This document shows positions 53,401 to 62,745 of a stretch of 64,000 nt of DNA, in pieces (within the stretch, counting starts at the first letter, position 1; each line of letters starts with the position of its first letter). A model generated the notes under the pieces. It did not search any database and was not told the DNA's origin. It saw only the letters and a program-made list of their open reading frames with translations. The translations under genes and the position numbers were made by a program. Source of the stretch: Cyclobacterium marinum DSM 745 (lineage in GTDB: Bacteria > Bacteroidota > Bacteroidia > Cytophagales > Cyclobacteriaceae); assembly GCF_000222485.1 (NCBI RefSeq), contig NC_015914.1, positions 744,001-808,000 on the forward strand, written 5' to 3'.

Positions 53401-54099
53401 ATGTGTGGAAGATATTCGCTCGCAAAATCAAAAATGGAACTAGAAGAACGATTCCAGGCAGAAATGCTGGAAGACTTCAAACCCCGGTACAATATTGCAC
53501 CTTCTCAACTTGTTCCTGTCATCACTTCCGACAGCCCAAAAGGCTTTTCTCATTTTTATTGGGGAATTACGCCGGCTTTTGCCAAGAACAAGCCTGTGGC
53601 CAATAGACTTATCAATGCTAGGTCAGAAACCATAACAGAAAAAGTATCTTTTAAGAACGCCTTTAAAAAGAGCCGCTGCTTGGTACCGGCAGACGGCTTC
53701 TTTGAATGGAAGAAGGTAGGAAAAAAAACCAAGGTCCCTTATAGATTTGTCTTCCTTGATGAATCTTTATTTTCATTTGCAGGAATATGGGAGGAATTTG
53801 AAACTGAAAAAGGGGAAATTGCTCACACCTTTACTATATTAACGACCAGACCAAACGGTTTAACCGCTGAAATACATGATAGAATGCCGGTAATCCTAAA
53901 AAATGAAAATGAAGAAAAGTGGTTGAATCTAAATACCAGTGAAGAGGAGCTACTTAGTATGCTGTCCCCCTACCCGGATGAGCTAATGACCAAATACACC
54001 GTTTCTCCTATGGTGAACCAAGTAACAAATGACAGCCCTTTTGTAATCAGGAAAACACTCCCAATGGATCAATTTGGTAACTATACCCTTTTTGGATAA
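53401..54099 (+). CDS. SRAP-domain protein (YedK/HMCES family)
   Basis: SRAP proteins form covalent crosslinks with abasic sites in single-stranded DNA through Cys2. The 232-aa protein keeps every key residue: Cys2 in MCGRYSL, Asn72 in INARSET, Glu102 in FFEWKK, and a His in IHDRMPVIL near 159. Initiator Met must be removed to expose Cys2. It sits between YheT and the MBL-fold gene, with TAATG overlap to the latter, so the three are co-transcribed. Confidence 0.95.
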   Translation: MCGRYSLAKSKMELEERFQAEMLEDFKPRYNIAPSQLVPVITSDSPKGFSHFYWGITPAFAKNKPVANRLINARSETITEKVSFKNAFKKSRCLVPADGFFEWKKVGKKTKVPYRFVFLDESLFSFAGIWEEFETEKGEIAHTFTILTTRPNGLTAEIHDRMPVILKNENEEKWLNLNTSEEELLSMLSPYPDELMTKYTVSPMVNQVTNDSPFVIRKTLPMDQFGNYTLFG

Positions 54100-55001
54100 T
54101 GCATACAATCCATACTATTGACCTGAAGTTTCAAAAAGTTGAAAAAACCATCGCCAGTTTTCTTATTCAAGGTAAGGGTAAACCCGTATTAATTGAAACC
54201 GGCCCCCACAGTACATGGAATCAGTTGAAATCAAGCTTACAACATCTTGGTTTTAAACCCAAAGATTTAGCTGCAGTTCTATTAACTCACATACATTTTG
54301 ATCATGCCGGAGCAGCATGGGAATTTGCTAAAGCTGGGGTTAAAGTATACCTCCACCCCAAAGGTATAACTCACTTGTCTAACCCTATTAAGCTTTGGAA
54401 CTCTGCAGCTAAAATTTATGGAGATGAGAAAATGGACACTTTATGGGGACCAATGGAAAGTATTGACCCAAACTTTTTGGTTTCTGTGGACGATATGGAA
54501 GATGTTTCGATTGAAGGTTTAACATTTACTTCCATTCACAGCCCAGGCCACGCTAGTCACCATATTGCATGGCAATTGGGGGAGTCGGTATTTACAGGTG
54601 ATGTGGGCGGAGTAAAAATAAAAAATGGTCCTGTAGTACCCCCTTGTCCACCTCCTGACATTCATATCGAGGCTTGGAAATCCTCTATAGAAAAAATTTC
54701 AGATTGTCACCCCAAAGAATTGTACTTAACCCATTTTGGTAAAATCTCAAACCCACAAGAACACCTTTCCCAGTTGATTTCAGTTCTTGATGACTGGGCA
54801 ATTTGGATAAAAAGGAAATTCGATCAGAATGAGCTAGCTGAAGAAATTACTCCTGAATTCATGAATTATACGGCCAAGCAATTGGAAAATAAAGGGGCCG
54901 GCAAAGACCTTCAAAAGTTGTATGAGCTCGCCAACCCCAGTTGGATGTCGGTGGGAGGCTTACTGAGATACTGGAAGCTAAAGACTGAAGGAAGGCTTTA
55001 A
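54099..55001 (+). CDS. MBL-fold metallo-hydrolase
   Basis: The 300-aa protein has the metallo-beta-lactamase metal motif THIHFDHAG near 63-71, then SPGHASHH near 149-156 and FTGDVGG near 165-171. A late His in LTHFGK completes the site. It is a glyoxalase II/quorum-quenching-like hydrolase with no clear substrate. A C-terminal segment of about 80 residues (from ISVLDDWAIW) is an added helical domain. The start codon overlaps the SRAP stop by one base. Confidence 0.9.
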   Translation: MHTIHTIDLKFQKVEKTIASFLIQGKGKPVLIETGPHSTWNQLKSSLQHLGFKPKDLAAVLLTHIHFDHAGAAWEFAKAGVKVYLHPKGITHLSNPIKLWNSAAKIYGDEKMDTLWGPMESIDPNFLVSVDDMEDVSIEGLTFTSIHSPGHASHHIAWQLGESVFTGDVGGVKIKNGPVVPPCPPPDIHIEAWKSSIEKISDCHPKELYLTHFGKISNPQEHLSQLISVLDDWAIWIKRKFDQNELAEEITPEFMNYTAKQLENKGAGKDLQKLYELANPSWMSVGGLLRYWKLKTEGRL

Positions 55002-55086
55002 TATTTATCAGCTTTAATGGACTAAGGATCACTTAATCGCTTACCAATAAAAAAATCACTAATACCTTTTCCTCAAAATAAGAAGC

Positions 55087-55194
55087 TTATTCAATATAAA
55101 ATAACTCACCATCCTGGCTAACACCAAGCGTATCTTTCAAAGGAACTAGCTCAAAACCTTTCAAAGTCCTTCCTACTAATTGATTTACTAGGGA
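55087..55194 (-). pseudogene. C-terminal remnant of an unidentified protein
   Basis: The minus strand holds an open stretch of 35 codons, flanked upstream by an in-frame TAA, whose residues look like real protein: LVGRTLKGFELVPLKDTLG, then DGELFYIE before the stop. No ATG opens it. I do not recognise the family. It is most simply the end of a decayed gene between the two conserved blocks. Confidence 0.4.
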
Positions 55195-55763
55195 TTAAAA
55201 ACTTCACCAAATTGTATTAACCCTAATCTAAATTTTAGGTAAATGAATTTGTTAAACCCGAAATATGTAATAGACAATCTACTACATGCTGAAATTGCTT
55301 CAAATTCAGCCACTTTATGGTAGCTTTCAATTTAACCAAAGCGGAGCTACGTTAATATCCCCAAACAACATGATTTTCTTGCAATTGCAAGACTTCCTTT
55401 AATCACGGTTCAAGCTTCACCCCTGACTATTGGCAGGACGGGGAAATCCTATTACATAATCTGGGCTAAAACAATGTCGGTAAAAATTTATTTAAGGGGA
55501 AAGTGAATTCCTTTTTCTGTTTAAAAACAGAATTCAGTATAAAAATAAACAACATTTTTAATTATTCAAAATGGCTTTTAATGTATTTTTCTTGCTTTAA
55601 TATTTAAATAAATGTAATTTTAAATGAAATTAAAACTTTAATCTTACACTTCTGTTTCTTCCAAATTTAATTAAACCTGAAAATTTTATTTATAAAATTA
55701 TTGATTGATAACGGTAAGTATAATTCCTCATTGTTTTCAATAGCTACTAATAAGAATTTGTAA
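55195..55763. other. Gene-free stretch before the second polysaccharide locus
   Basis: Only short open frames are seen in about 570 AT-rich bases. A 38-codon plus frame starts at 55286, and two overlapping frames near 55390-55505 look protein-like, but none is recognised. The promoter of the second polysaccharide locus should lie near 55600-55760. Confidence 0.4.
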
Positions 55764-56801
55764 ATGGAACGAATCCCCCAATCACCCCCTAAAATTCAAC
55801 CAATCTCCCTCAATATTGATCGACCACTTTGGTCGGTAATGATCCCGGTTTATAACTGTTCTGAATTCATAACAGACGCATTAAACAGTATTTTGATCCA
55901 AGATTTAGGAGAAAATCTTATGCAAATTGAAGTTATTGACGATTGCAGCACAGATGCAGACGTCGAAAGCTTGGTTAAAAAAGTTGGAGGAGAGAGGGTG
56001 ATGTATTACAGGCAACAAAAAAATGTTGGTAGTTTGAGGAACTTTGAAACATGTATCAATAGGGCAAAAGGAAAATTGGTTCACATTCTTCACGGAGACG
56101 ATCGGGTAAAGTCAGGGTTTTATGATAAAATTTCAAATTTATTTAAAATCCACCCAGAAGCAGGGGCTGCCTTTTGTCGATACCATTTTATTGACGAAAA
56201 TGGAGAAATTAAGAAAGAAGGAAAATATAACCATAATAGAGAAGGGTTATTAAAGGATGCATTATTCGTAATGTCAGCCGAACAACCTACCCAATATGTT
56301 GCAACGGTGGTTAAACGAGAGGTTTATGAAAAATTAGGAAGTTTTTATGGAGTAGTTTTCGGAGAAGATTGGGAAATGTGGGTTAGAATTGCAAAAAATT
56401 ATCCTATTGCCTATACTCCTTCCATATTAGCGGACTATAGAAGACATATTGGTTCTATATCCTATCCAGAAAAAGAAACTGGACAAAATGTAATTGACCT
56501 CGGCATTACTATTTTGAATATTGAGAAACAACTTCCTGAAGACATGAGGCACATAATGAGGGATCAAAAACTAGCCTGCAAAAAATCCTTTATAAAAAGT
56601 GCTAACCTAATTTGGCAACAAATCAGTGATAGAAAAAAAGCGAATCAACTAATAAAAAAAGCCATATCAATTAAAACTAGTGACCGCAATTTCTATTTTT
56701 TACTATTCAAGTTTTACCTAAAAGTTATATTTAATATAAAGAAAAAAAATGTGGTCCATTCAAATTATTTTTCAAAGAAAATTAGTCCCCCAAAACTTTA
56801 A
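55764..56801 (+). CDS. Family 2 glycosyltransferase
   Basis: The 345-aa protein has WSVMIPVYNCSEFITDAL near 23-40, VIDDCSTDADV near 57-67, and the DxD-type HGDDRVKSGFYDK near 110-122. FGEDWEMWVRIAKN near 203-216 is the catalytic-base region, and DYRRHIGSIS closes the GT-A domain. The C-terminal 100 residues are basic and helical. It is the first gene of the Wzm/Wzt locus. The sugar is unknown. Confidence 0.9.
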   Translation: MERIPQSPPKIQPISLNIDRPLWSVMIPVYNCSEFITDALNSILIQDLGENLMQIEVIDDCSTDADVESLVKKVGGERVMYYRQQKNVGSLRNFETCINRAKGKLVHILHGDDRVKSGFYDKISNLFKIHPEAGAAFCRYHFIDENGEIKKEGKYNHNREGLLKDALFVMSAEQPTQYVATVVKREVYEKLGSFYGVVFGEDWEMWVRIAKNYPIAYTPSILADYRRHIGSISYPEKETGQNVIDLGITILNIEKQLPEDMRHIMRDQKLACKKSFIKSANLIWQQISDRKKANQLIKKAISIKTSDRNFYFLLFKFYLKVIFNIKKKNVVHSNYFSKKISPPKL

Positions 56802-56867
56802 TCCGACTCAAGTGCTGCCAATTAAAAGGCCTACCTTTCGAGTAATTCCGAAAATAAACAGACGATA

Positions 56868-57710
56868 ATGGAAAAGTGGACTTTAATAATAAAACCTAAA
56901 ACCTCTTGGTTTGATCTCCATCTTAAGGACATATGGACTTATCGTGATTTATTACTAATGTTTGTAAAAAGAGATTTTATTGCGGTTTATAAACAAACAA
57001 TACTTGGCCCTTTGTGGTTTCTTATTCAACCTCTACTTACTACCATAATGTTCATTTTGGTATTTGATAAAGTAGCTAATATACCTACTGACAGTGCTCC
57101 TCCAGCCTTGTTTTACCTATCTGGTCTTGTAATTTGGAACTATTTTTCATCTTGTTTAAACAAAACCTCTGTAACCTTCACTGCAAACGCTGGAATATTT
57201 GGGAAGGTTTATTTCCCTAGGTTAATTATACCATTATCCAATGTTGTGTCAGCCTTGATCGGTTTTGCAATCCAACTATTACTACTTCTTATTCTTATTG
57301 CTTATTATGTTTGGTTTTTAGACAGTAATATCCAATTAAATACCTACCTGATATTTATTCCATTTTTACTATTATTGGTAGCCGCATTGGGGTTAGGTGT
57401 TGGAATTATTATATCTTCATTGACTACCAAATACAGAGACATGATTCACCTCGTTACTTTTGGAACTCAACTATTAATGTATGCAACCCCCGTAATTTAT
57501 CCATTATCATTTTTTGAGGGCAAGTATAGGCTATTTATTCTGGCTAATCCCTTGACCCCAATTATTGAGTTATTTCGATATTCACTTTTGGGGGTCGGGG
57601 AGTTCCACCTATGGCACTTACTTTACAGTACTTCGATTACTTTCTTATCACTTCTTATTGGCGTATTAATTTTCAATAGAATTGAAAAAAGCTTTATGGA
57701 CGTCGTTTAA
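56868..57710 (+). CDS. wzm: ABC-2 polysaccharide exporter permease (Wzm)
   Basis: The 280-aa inner-membrane protein belongs to the ABC-2 permeases. DLLLMFVKRDFIAVYKQTILGPLWFLIQPL near 28-57 is the classical N-terminal signature, given here as its core KRDFIAVYKQTILGPLWF. Six helices follow, and TPVIYPLSFF near 204-213 and NPLTPIIELFRYSLLG near 226-241 are conserved. With Wzt, it moves undecaprenyl-linked glycan across the membrane. It lies nine bases before wzt. Confidence 0.93.
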   Translation: MEKWTLIIKPKTSWFDLHLKDIWTYRDLLLMFVKRDFIAVYKQTILGPLWFLIQPLLTTIMFILVFDKVANIPTDSAPPALFYLSGLVIWNYFSSCLNKTSVTFTANAGIFGKVYFPRLIIPLSNVVSALIGFAIQLLLLLILIAYYVWFLDSNIQLNTYLIFIPFLLLLVAALGLGVGIIISSLTTKYRDMIHLVTFGTQLLMYATPVIYPLSFFEGKYRLFILANPLTPIIELFRYSLLGVGEFHLWHLLYSTSITFLSLLIGVLIFNRIEKSFMDVV

Positions 57711-57719
57711 TTTTATTGT

Positions 57720-59027
57720 ATGTCAGACACTGTTATAAGTATAGAGGGTTTAGGTAAAAAGTACAGATTAGGTGTTATTGGCACCGGAAGGCTTAGTCAG
57801 GATTTAACTCAATGGTGGGCAAAAATAAGGGGGAAGGAAGATCCTTTTAAAAGTGTTGAACAAGAAAACTTTAAACCCACCCAATTTGGAGACTTTTGGG
57901 CACTAAAGGACATTTGCTTTAATGTTAAACGAGGAGAAGTCTTAGGAATTATAGGGAAAAATGGAGCAGGAAAATCAACGCTTCTGAAGATCCTTTCAAG
58001 GGTAACTTCCCCTACAACTGGTATAATAAAAGCAAAGGGTAGAATAGCTAGTTTATTGGAAGTAGGCACAGGTTTTCATCCTGAATTAACCGGAAGAGAA
58101 AATATTTATCTGAATGGTGCGATATTGGGAATGACCAAAGCTGAAATTAGAGGAAAAATCGATGAAATAATTAGCTTTTCAGGGGTTGAAAAACACATCG
58201 ACACCCCAGTAAAGCGATATAGTAGCGGAATGTATGTTCGGTTAGCTTTCGCTGTAGCGGCTCATTTGGAACCTGAAATTCTTATTGTGGATGAAGTATT
58301 AGCTGTTGGAGATGCTGAATTTCAAAAAAAATGTTTAGGAAAACTAGGACAAGTAAGCAAAGAAGGAAGAACAATCCTTTTTGTTAGTCATAACATGGGG
58401 GCTGTTCAAGCTCTATGTAACAGAGCCATATTATTACAAGACGGAAATTTGACAATGGATGGTCCCACAAATGCAACAATATCTACCTATAGTGAGATCG
58501 CTTATAATCAATCGAAAGCAGTATGGATTTATGAGCCTGAAAAAGCAGTAATTGGAAAATATGGTGTCAGAATAAAGGCTGTAAGGGTTTTAGATCAGTT
58601 TCATCAAGTATGTAATATTTTAAATGATAATGATCCGTTTTACATTGAAATAGAATTTCAAACCAACCAACACGGTAATCAACTTACGAGTAATATTCAG
58701 TTGTTTTCCGAAAGTGGAATATTGATCCTATCCTCAGGAAACTGGCCATCTACCACCTTGGGTGTAGACAAATTTTCAAATGTAAATCTGAACGTAGGAA
58801 CTTACCGGTCAAGAGTCAAAATTCCAAAGTACTTTTTAAATGAAGGCGGGTATTATATCAATGCTTTAATCAATCGGGAAGCAGCTACAAGTATTGCATT
58901 TATAGAAGAAGCTGTTTCTTTCACTATTGTCGATTCTGGAAATATGAGAAAAGAATATACCGATTATATAGGGGGGGTAGTTCGTCCAAAGTTCGAATGG
59001 AACACTGAATTACTAGAAACTAATTAA
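57720..59027 (+). CDS. wzt: ABC polysaccharide exporter ATPase (Wzt) with C-terminal carbohydrate domain
   Basis: The 435-aa protein has an ATPase domain with Walker A GKNGAGKS at 79-86, signature YSSGM at 167-171 and Walker B ILIVDE at 187-192. The Wzt-type segment with FWALKDICFNVKRGEVLGI is present. After about residue 260 comes a beta-sandwich Wzt_C domain that in relatives binds the end group of the O-glycan. This longer form implies recognition of a modified, probably methylated, chain end, consistent with the methyltransferase gene downstream. Confidence 0.94.
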   Translation: MSDTVISIEGLGKKYRLGVIGTGRLSQDLTQWWAKIRGKEDPFKSVEQENFKPTQFGDFWALKDICFNVKRGEVLGIIGKNGAGKSTLLKILSRVTSPTTGIIKAKGRIASLLEVGTGFHPELTGRENIYLNGAILGMTKAEIRGKIDEIISFSGVEKHIDTPVKRYSSGMYVRLAFAVAAHLEPEILIVDEVLAVGDAEFQKKCLGKLGQVSKEGRTILFVSHNMGAVQALCNRAILLQDGNLTMDGPTNATISTYSEIAYNQSKAVWIYEPEKAVIGKYGVRIKAVRVLDQFHQVCNILNDNDPFYIEIEFQTNQHGNQLTSNIQLFSESGILILSSGNWPSTTLGVDKFSNVNLNVGTYRSRVKIPKYFLNEGGYYINALINREAATSIAFIEEAVSFTIVDSGNMRKEYTDYIGGVVRPKFEWNTELLETN

Positions 59028-59056
59028 ACAAATATGCATTTAATTGGTATAGAAAA

Positions 59057-60037
59057 ATGTTAGCTAAAAATCCTTTTCCCGATAATAAAAAATCAGAATG
59101 GCATGCGAACAAATTGCTTGTAACTGTGATTACTTGTTTTTTAAACGAAGAAAATCACCTTGAAGAAGCTATTAAAAGTGTATTATGCCAAAAATACAGC
59201 AACTGGGAACTAATATTAGTTGATGATGGATCAACAGATAATAGTACATTAATAGCTAAGGTCTTTGCCCAAAATTATTCACAGATAAAATATCATGAAC
59301 ACCCCGGACATAGTAATAAAGGCTTAAGTGCTAGTAGAAATTTAGGAATCAGTTTAGCAAAGGGGGAATTAATTGCATTTTTAGATGGTGATGATGTATG
59401 GCTACCTGATTTTTTAGCTACAAGTGTTCGCATCAAAACAAATAATTCGATCCCCTTATATTGTGAAGCCACTAATTATTGGAAGAGTTGGGATCATTCT
59501 AACTCCAAAGACATTACCATTCCGGTAGGGGCCAATCAGGACCATTTACATGAGCCGCCAAATTTGATTTTTAAATTGTACCCATTAGGTACAGGTGCTG
59601 CCCCTTGCATGTGTAGTATATTAGTTGACAAAAATACTTTAATAAAACATGGAGGATTTGACAAAAACTTCAGAGGGATGTATGAGGATCAAATTTTTTT
59701 GTCGAAATTTTACCTTAATGAAAAGGTCTACATCTCTTCAAACTGTAACAATGTATATCGCCAAAGGCAAGACTCTATGGTCAATACCTCTCACACTCAA
59801 GGCACCTACCCTATACACAGGTATTCTTTTCTTATTTGGTTAGAAAAATACCAAAAATCAATTCCGACCCCCCCTGTAAAATTAGGCCAAAGTATTAAGC
59901 GGGCAAAATTCCATGTAAAACACCCCGTATTACATCAACAAACAACCTATTTTAAAAGGTGTAGAAAAAGGATAATAAAGCTATTAAACAAAGGCGGTTT
60001 AGAGATATTCAATCAAATGTTAAAAAAATTGAAATAG
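59057..60037 (+). CDS. Family 2 glycosyltransferase
   Basis: The 326-aa protein has LVTVITCFLNEENHLEEAI near 21-39, LVDDGSTDNSTL near 54-65, SASRNLGIS and FLDGDDVWLPDF near 108-119 (DxD). MYEDQIFLSKFY near 209-220 is the catalytic-base region. It is a GT-A enzyme; the sugar is unknown. It starts 29 bases after wzt and precedes the fused transferase. Confidence 0.9.
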   Translation: MLAKNPFPDNKKSEWHANKLLVTVITCFLNEENHLEEAIKSVLCQKYSNWELILVDDGSTDNSTLIAKVFAQNYSQIKYHEHPGHSNKGLSASRNLGISLAKGELIAFLDGDDVWLPDFLATSVRIKTNNSIPLYCEATNYWKSWDHSNSKDITIPVGANQDHLHEPPNLIFKLYPLGTGAAPCMCSILVDKNTLIKHGGFDKNFRGMYEDQIFLSKFYLNEKVYISSNCNNVYRQRQDSMVNTSHTQGTYPIHRYSFLIWLEKYQKSIPTPPVKLGQSIKRAKFHVKHPVLHQQTTYFKRCRKRIIKLLNKGGLEIFNQMLKKLK

Positions 60038-60090
60038 CCTCGGTTCCTTAACCAAATTTCACCACAGTAACATATGAAAACTTTATAAAA

Positions 60091-61698
60091 ATGAATTCAT
60101 CCTTGGTTACAATAATTATCCCATGTTTTAATCATGGAAAATATCTTCCTGATGCAATAGATAGTTGTTTGAACCAAACTTATTCCGAGATTGAAATTAT
60201 TATTGTAGATGATGGATCAACTGATAATACCTGTGAGGTTACAAAAAGTTATCCTAGTGTAACTTACCTATACCAAAAAAATCAAGGTTTGTCATCAGCC
60301 AGAAACACGGGAATAAAGCACAGTAATGGGGCATTTTTAGTTTTTTTGGACGCAGATGATTTACTTTTGCACGATGCCATCGCCTATAATATTGAATACT
60401 TGAAAAAAGAGACCAAACTGGCATTTGTTTCAGGAGCTCATCAAGTCAGTACAATAGATAATATAAAAATAAAAACAATCAATGAAAGTGTTGTATTCGA
60501 TCACTTCCAAACCCTATTAAGAAAGAATTATATTGGGATGCATGCCACAGTAATGTTCAGAAGGGAGGCCTTTGATGAAGTCTTGTACGACACCACTTTA
60601 AAAGCATGTGAAGATTATGACATTTATTTAAAAATAGCGAAAAAACACCCAATCGCACACCACAATAAAGTATTGTCTGTTTATAGGAGGCATCAAGAGA
60701 ACATGTCCAATAATATACCTTTTATGCTTTCAACTGTTTTGAAAGTTTTAAACCGGCAAAAGCACAATTTATCAAAAAAAGATGACCTTTTGGCTTTACA
60801 AGAAGGTAAGCAAAACTTCACAAAATATTATCACAAATTACTTTTTGATCAATATAAAAACTGCACCAATCCATTCGAGTATATATTATTTTTATTTGAC
60901 ACCAATTTCATTAAAATAATTTATAAAAGATTTAAAGTGAAACTCATGGGTAGATTTAAAAACTACAAATTCTTAAAAAATATAATACCCCTAAAAGGTA
61001 AACGCATATTGTTCAATTTGGGTTTTCACAAAGGGTTTCTGCCACCAATAAAAAAAGTGAAATCAGGTGATTTTGATCGATTAAGTCCATTTAGTAAAAA
61101 TTTCGGCTATGATAGAGGAGGTCCAATTGATCGATATTATATAGAGAAATTTTTGGAAGAAGCTTCTGATATGATCTATGGGAGAATCCTAGAAATCGGA
61201 GACAATGATTATACCCTACGCTTTGGAAAAGAGAAGGTCAAAACTAGTGAAATTCTTCACATTAATGAATCAAACCCCAAGGCCACCATCATCGGAGACT
61301 TAAGTGACGCCCCGCAAATCGAAGACAATAGCTTTGATTGTATCTTGTTAACACAAACCCTTCATTTAGTTTACGATTATCAAGCGGTAATTAAAACATG
61401 TCATAGAATATTGAAACCGGGAGGAGCCTTATTATTGACTGTCCCGGGGATTACACCAATTGATTATGGGGAATGGGGTTACACGTGGTATTGGTCTTTT
61501 ACGGGACAGGCAATGAAAAAAATGATGGCTGAGTATTTCTCAAAAAGTCATTCAAAAATAAACACTTATGGGAATGTATATGCTGCAACCGCCTTTCTTT
61601 ACGGCATGGGACTACCCGAAATCAAAAAGGAAATGTTGGATTTCCATGACCCTAGAATGCAAGTAATTGTAACTGTCAAGGCTATAAAAGAAAAATAA
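60091..61698 (+). CDS. GT2 glycosyltransferase fused to a SAM methyltransferase
   Basis: The 535-aa protein is a fusion. The N-terminal GT2 domain (about 1-240) has TIIIPCFNHGKYLPDAI, VDDGSTDNT near 39-47 and FLDADDLLLHDA near 88-99. The C-terminal class I methyltransferase domain (about 330-535) shows RILEIGDNDYTLRFG near 366-380 and FDCILLTQTLHLVYDY near 413-428, then ILKPGGALLLTVPG near 438-451. It could add a sugar and methylate it, capping the chain recognised by Wzt. The cap role is inference. Confidence 0.9.
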   Translation: MNSSLVTIIIPCFNHGKYLPDAIDSCLNQTYSEIEIIIVDDGSTDNTCEVTKSYPSVTYLYQKNQGLSSARNTGIKHSNGAFLVFLDADDLLLHDAIAYNIEYLKKETKLAFVSGAHQVSTIDNIKIKTINESVVFDHFQTLLRKNYIGMHATVMFRREAFDEVLYDTTLKACEDYDIYLKIAKKHPIAHHNKVLSVYRRHQENMSNNIPFMLSTVLKVLNRQKHNLSKKDDLLALQEGKQNFTKYYHKLLFDQYKNCTNPFEYILFLFDTNFIKIIYKRFKVKLMGRFKNYKFLKNIIPLKGKRILFNLGFHKGFLPPIKKVKSGDFDRLSPFSKNFGYDRGGPIDRYYIEKFLEEASDMIYGRILEIGDNDYTLRFGKEKVKTSEILHINESNPKATIIGDLSDAPQIEDNSFDCILLTQTLHLVYDYQAVIKTCHRILKPGGALLLTVPGITPIDYGEWGYTWYWSFTGQAMKKMMAEYFSKSHSKINTYGNVYAATAFLYGMGLPEIKKEMLDFHDPRMQVIVTVKAIKEK

Positions 61699-62720
61699 TG
61701 AAAATAAAAAAATGGATAAAAAGGCAGTGGAAGCAATTTAACACTTCTCCTCCAGTATTGGTTTTAATGTACCATAGAGTTATTAACCTTGAGTTAGACC
61801 CGTGGAATTTAGCTGTAAGTCCTCAGAATTTTGAGCAACATTTAGAGATTTTAAAAGCCAATAAATTAGTTCGTCCTCTTTCTCACATTAATAAACTCAT
61901 TCAAAACAAAAACAATACTCATCCAAGCCTATTTATCACGTTTGATGATGGGTATATGGATAATTTTTTAAATGCCAAACCAATTCTTGAAGCATATGAT
62001 TTACCAGCAACATTTTTTATTTCTACCAAGCAAATAGGAACAAGCCAAACCTTCTGGTGGGATGAGCTTACAGATTTAATACTTAATAGCCCCGTATTAC
62101 CCAAGGATTTGGATTTAAACTTTACACATTCTTTTTTTTCGTTTGACCTTAAAAATGATAGGATATTAACTGAGAAATTAAGGAATTTACACAAAACTTG
62201 GAATGCTACCTTACCTCCCCCAAGTTTAAGAGCTCAGTTATATGTAGACCTCTGGGGATATCTGAGTAACTTGGAATACCATGAGCAACAACAAATAATG
62301 GGACAACTAAGGGAATGGGCCGGGAAATACAGTGAAGATTTTGAAATGAATAATATTTCCATGGAAAAATCACAACTTCAATCTTTATCTTTCAATCCAT
62401 TATTTCAAATAGGAGCACATACAAATAGCCATCCGTTATTACCTCGATTAAATAAGGAAGAACAGAAAAAAGAAATTTATGAAAGCAAACAATTTCTTGA
62501 ATCAATGAGCAATTTATCAATTGATTCATTTGCTTACCCATCAGGAAAATTTGATCAAAACACTTTAGAAATATTGAAATCACAGGGATTTAAGACTGCT
62601 TTCACAACTAACCCAAGACTAGTCAAGCCTACAACAGACCCCTTATTAATTGGTAGGTATCAGGTAAACAATTGGACAGGTAAAGAATTTAAACAGCAAT
62701 TATCAAAATGGATGTCATGA
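61698..62720 (+). CDS. Polysaccharide deacetylase-family protein
   Basis: The 340-aa protein is a NodB-like deacetylase: VLVLMYHRVI near 20-29, TFDDGYMDNF with FDDGY at 82-86 (catalytic Asp and metal Asp), the metal-binding HTNSHP near 240 (H-x3-H), and FAYPSGKFDQN. It removes acetyl from GlcNAc-type residues; the site in this polymer is unknown. Its start overlaps the fusion gene stop by one base (TAATG). It has no signal peptide, so it may act in the cytoplasm or at the membrane. Confidence 0.9.
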   Translation: MKIKKWIKRQWKQFNTSPPVLVLMYHRVINLELDPWNLAVSPQNFEQHLEILKANKLVRPLSHINKLIQNKNNTHPSLFITFDDGYMDNFLNAKPILEAYDLPATFFISTKQIGTSQTFWWDELTDLILNSPVLPKDLDLNFTHSFFSFDLKNDRILTEKLRNLHKTWNATLPPPSLRAQLYVDLWGYLSNLEYHEQQQIMGQLREWAGKYSEDFEMNNISMEKSQLQSLSFNPLFQIGAHTNSHPLLPRLNKEEQKKEIYESKQFLESMSNLSIDSFAYPSGKFDQNTLEILKSQGFKTAFTTNPRLVKPTTDPLLIGRYQVNNWTGKEFKQQLSKWMS

Positions 62721-62745
62721 TCCCGCATCCCTTAAAAGGTGAATT

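Noticed and set aside
55286..55505. Overlapping protein-like plus-strand frames before the second polysaccharide locus
   Set aside because: Several frames look equally plausible and none is recognised, so no gene or remnant is claimed.
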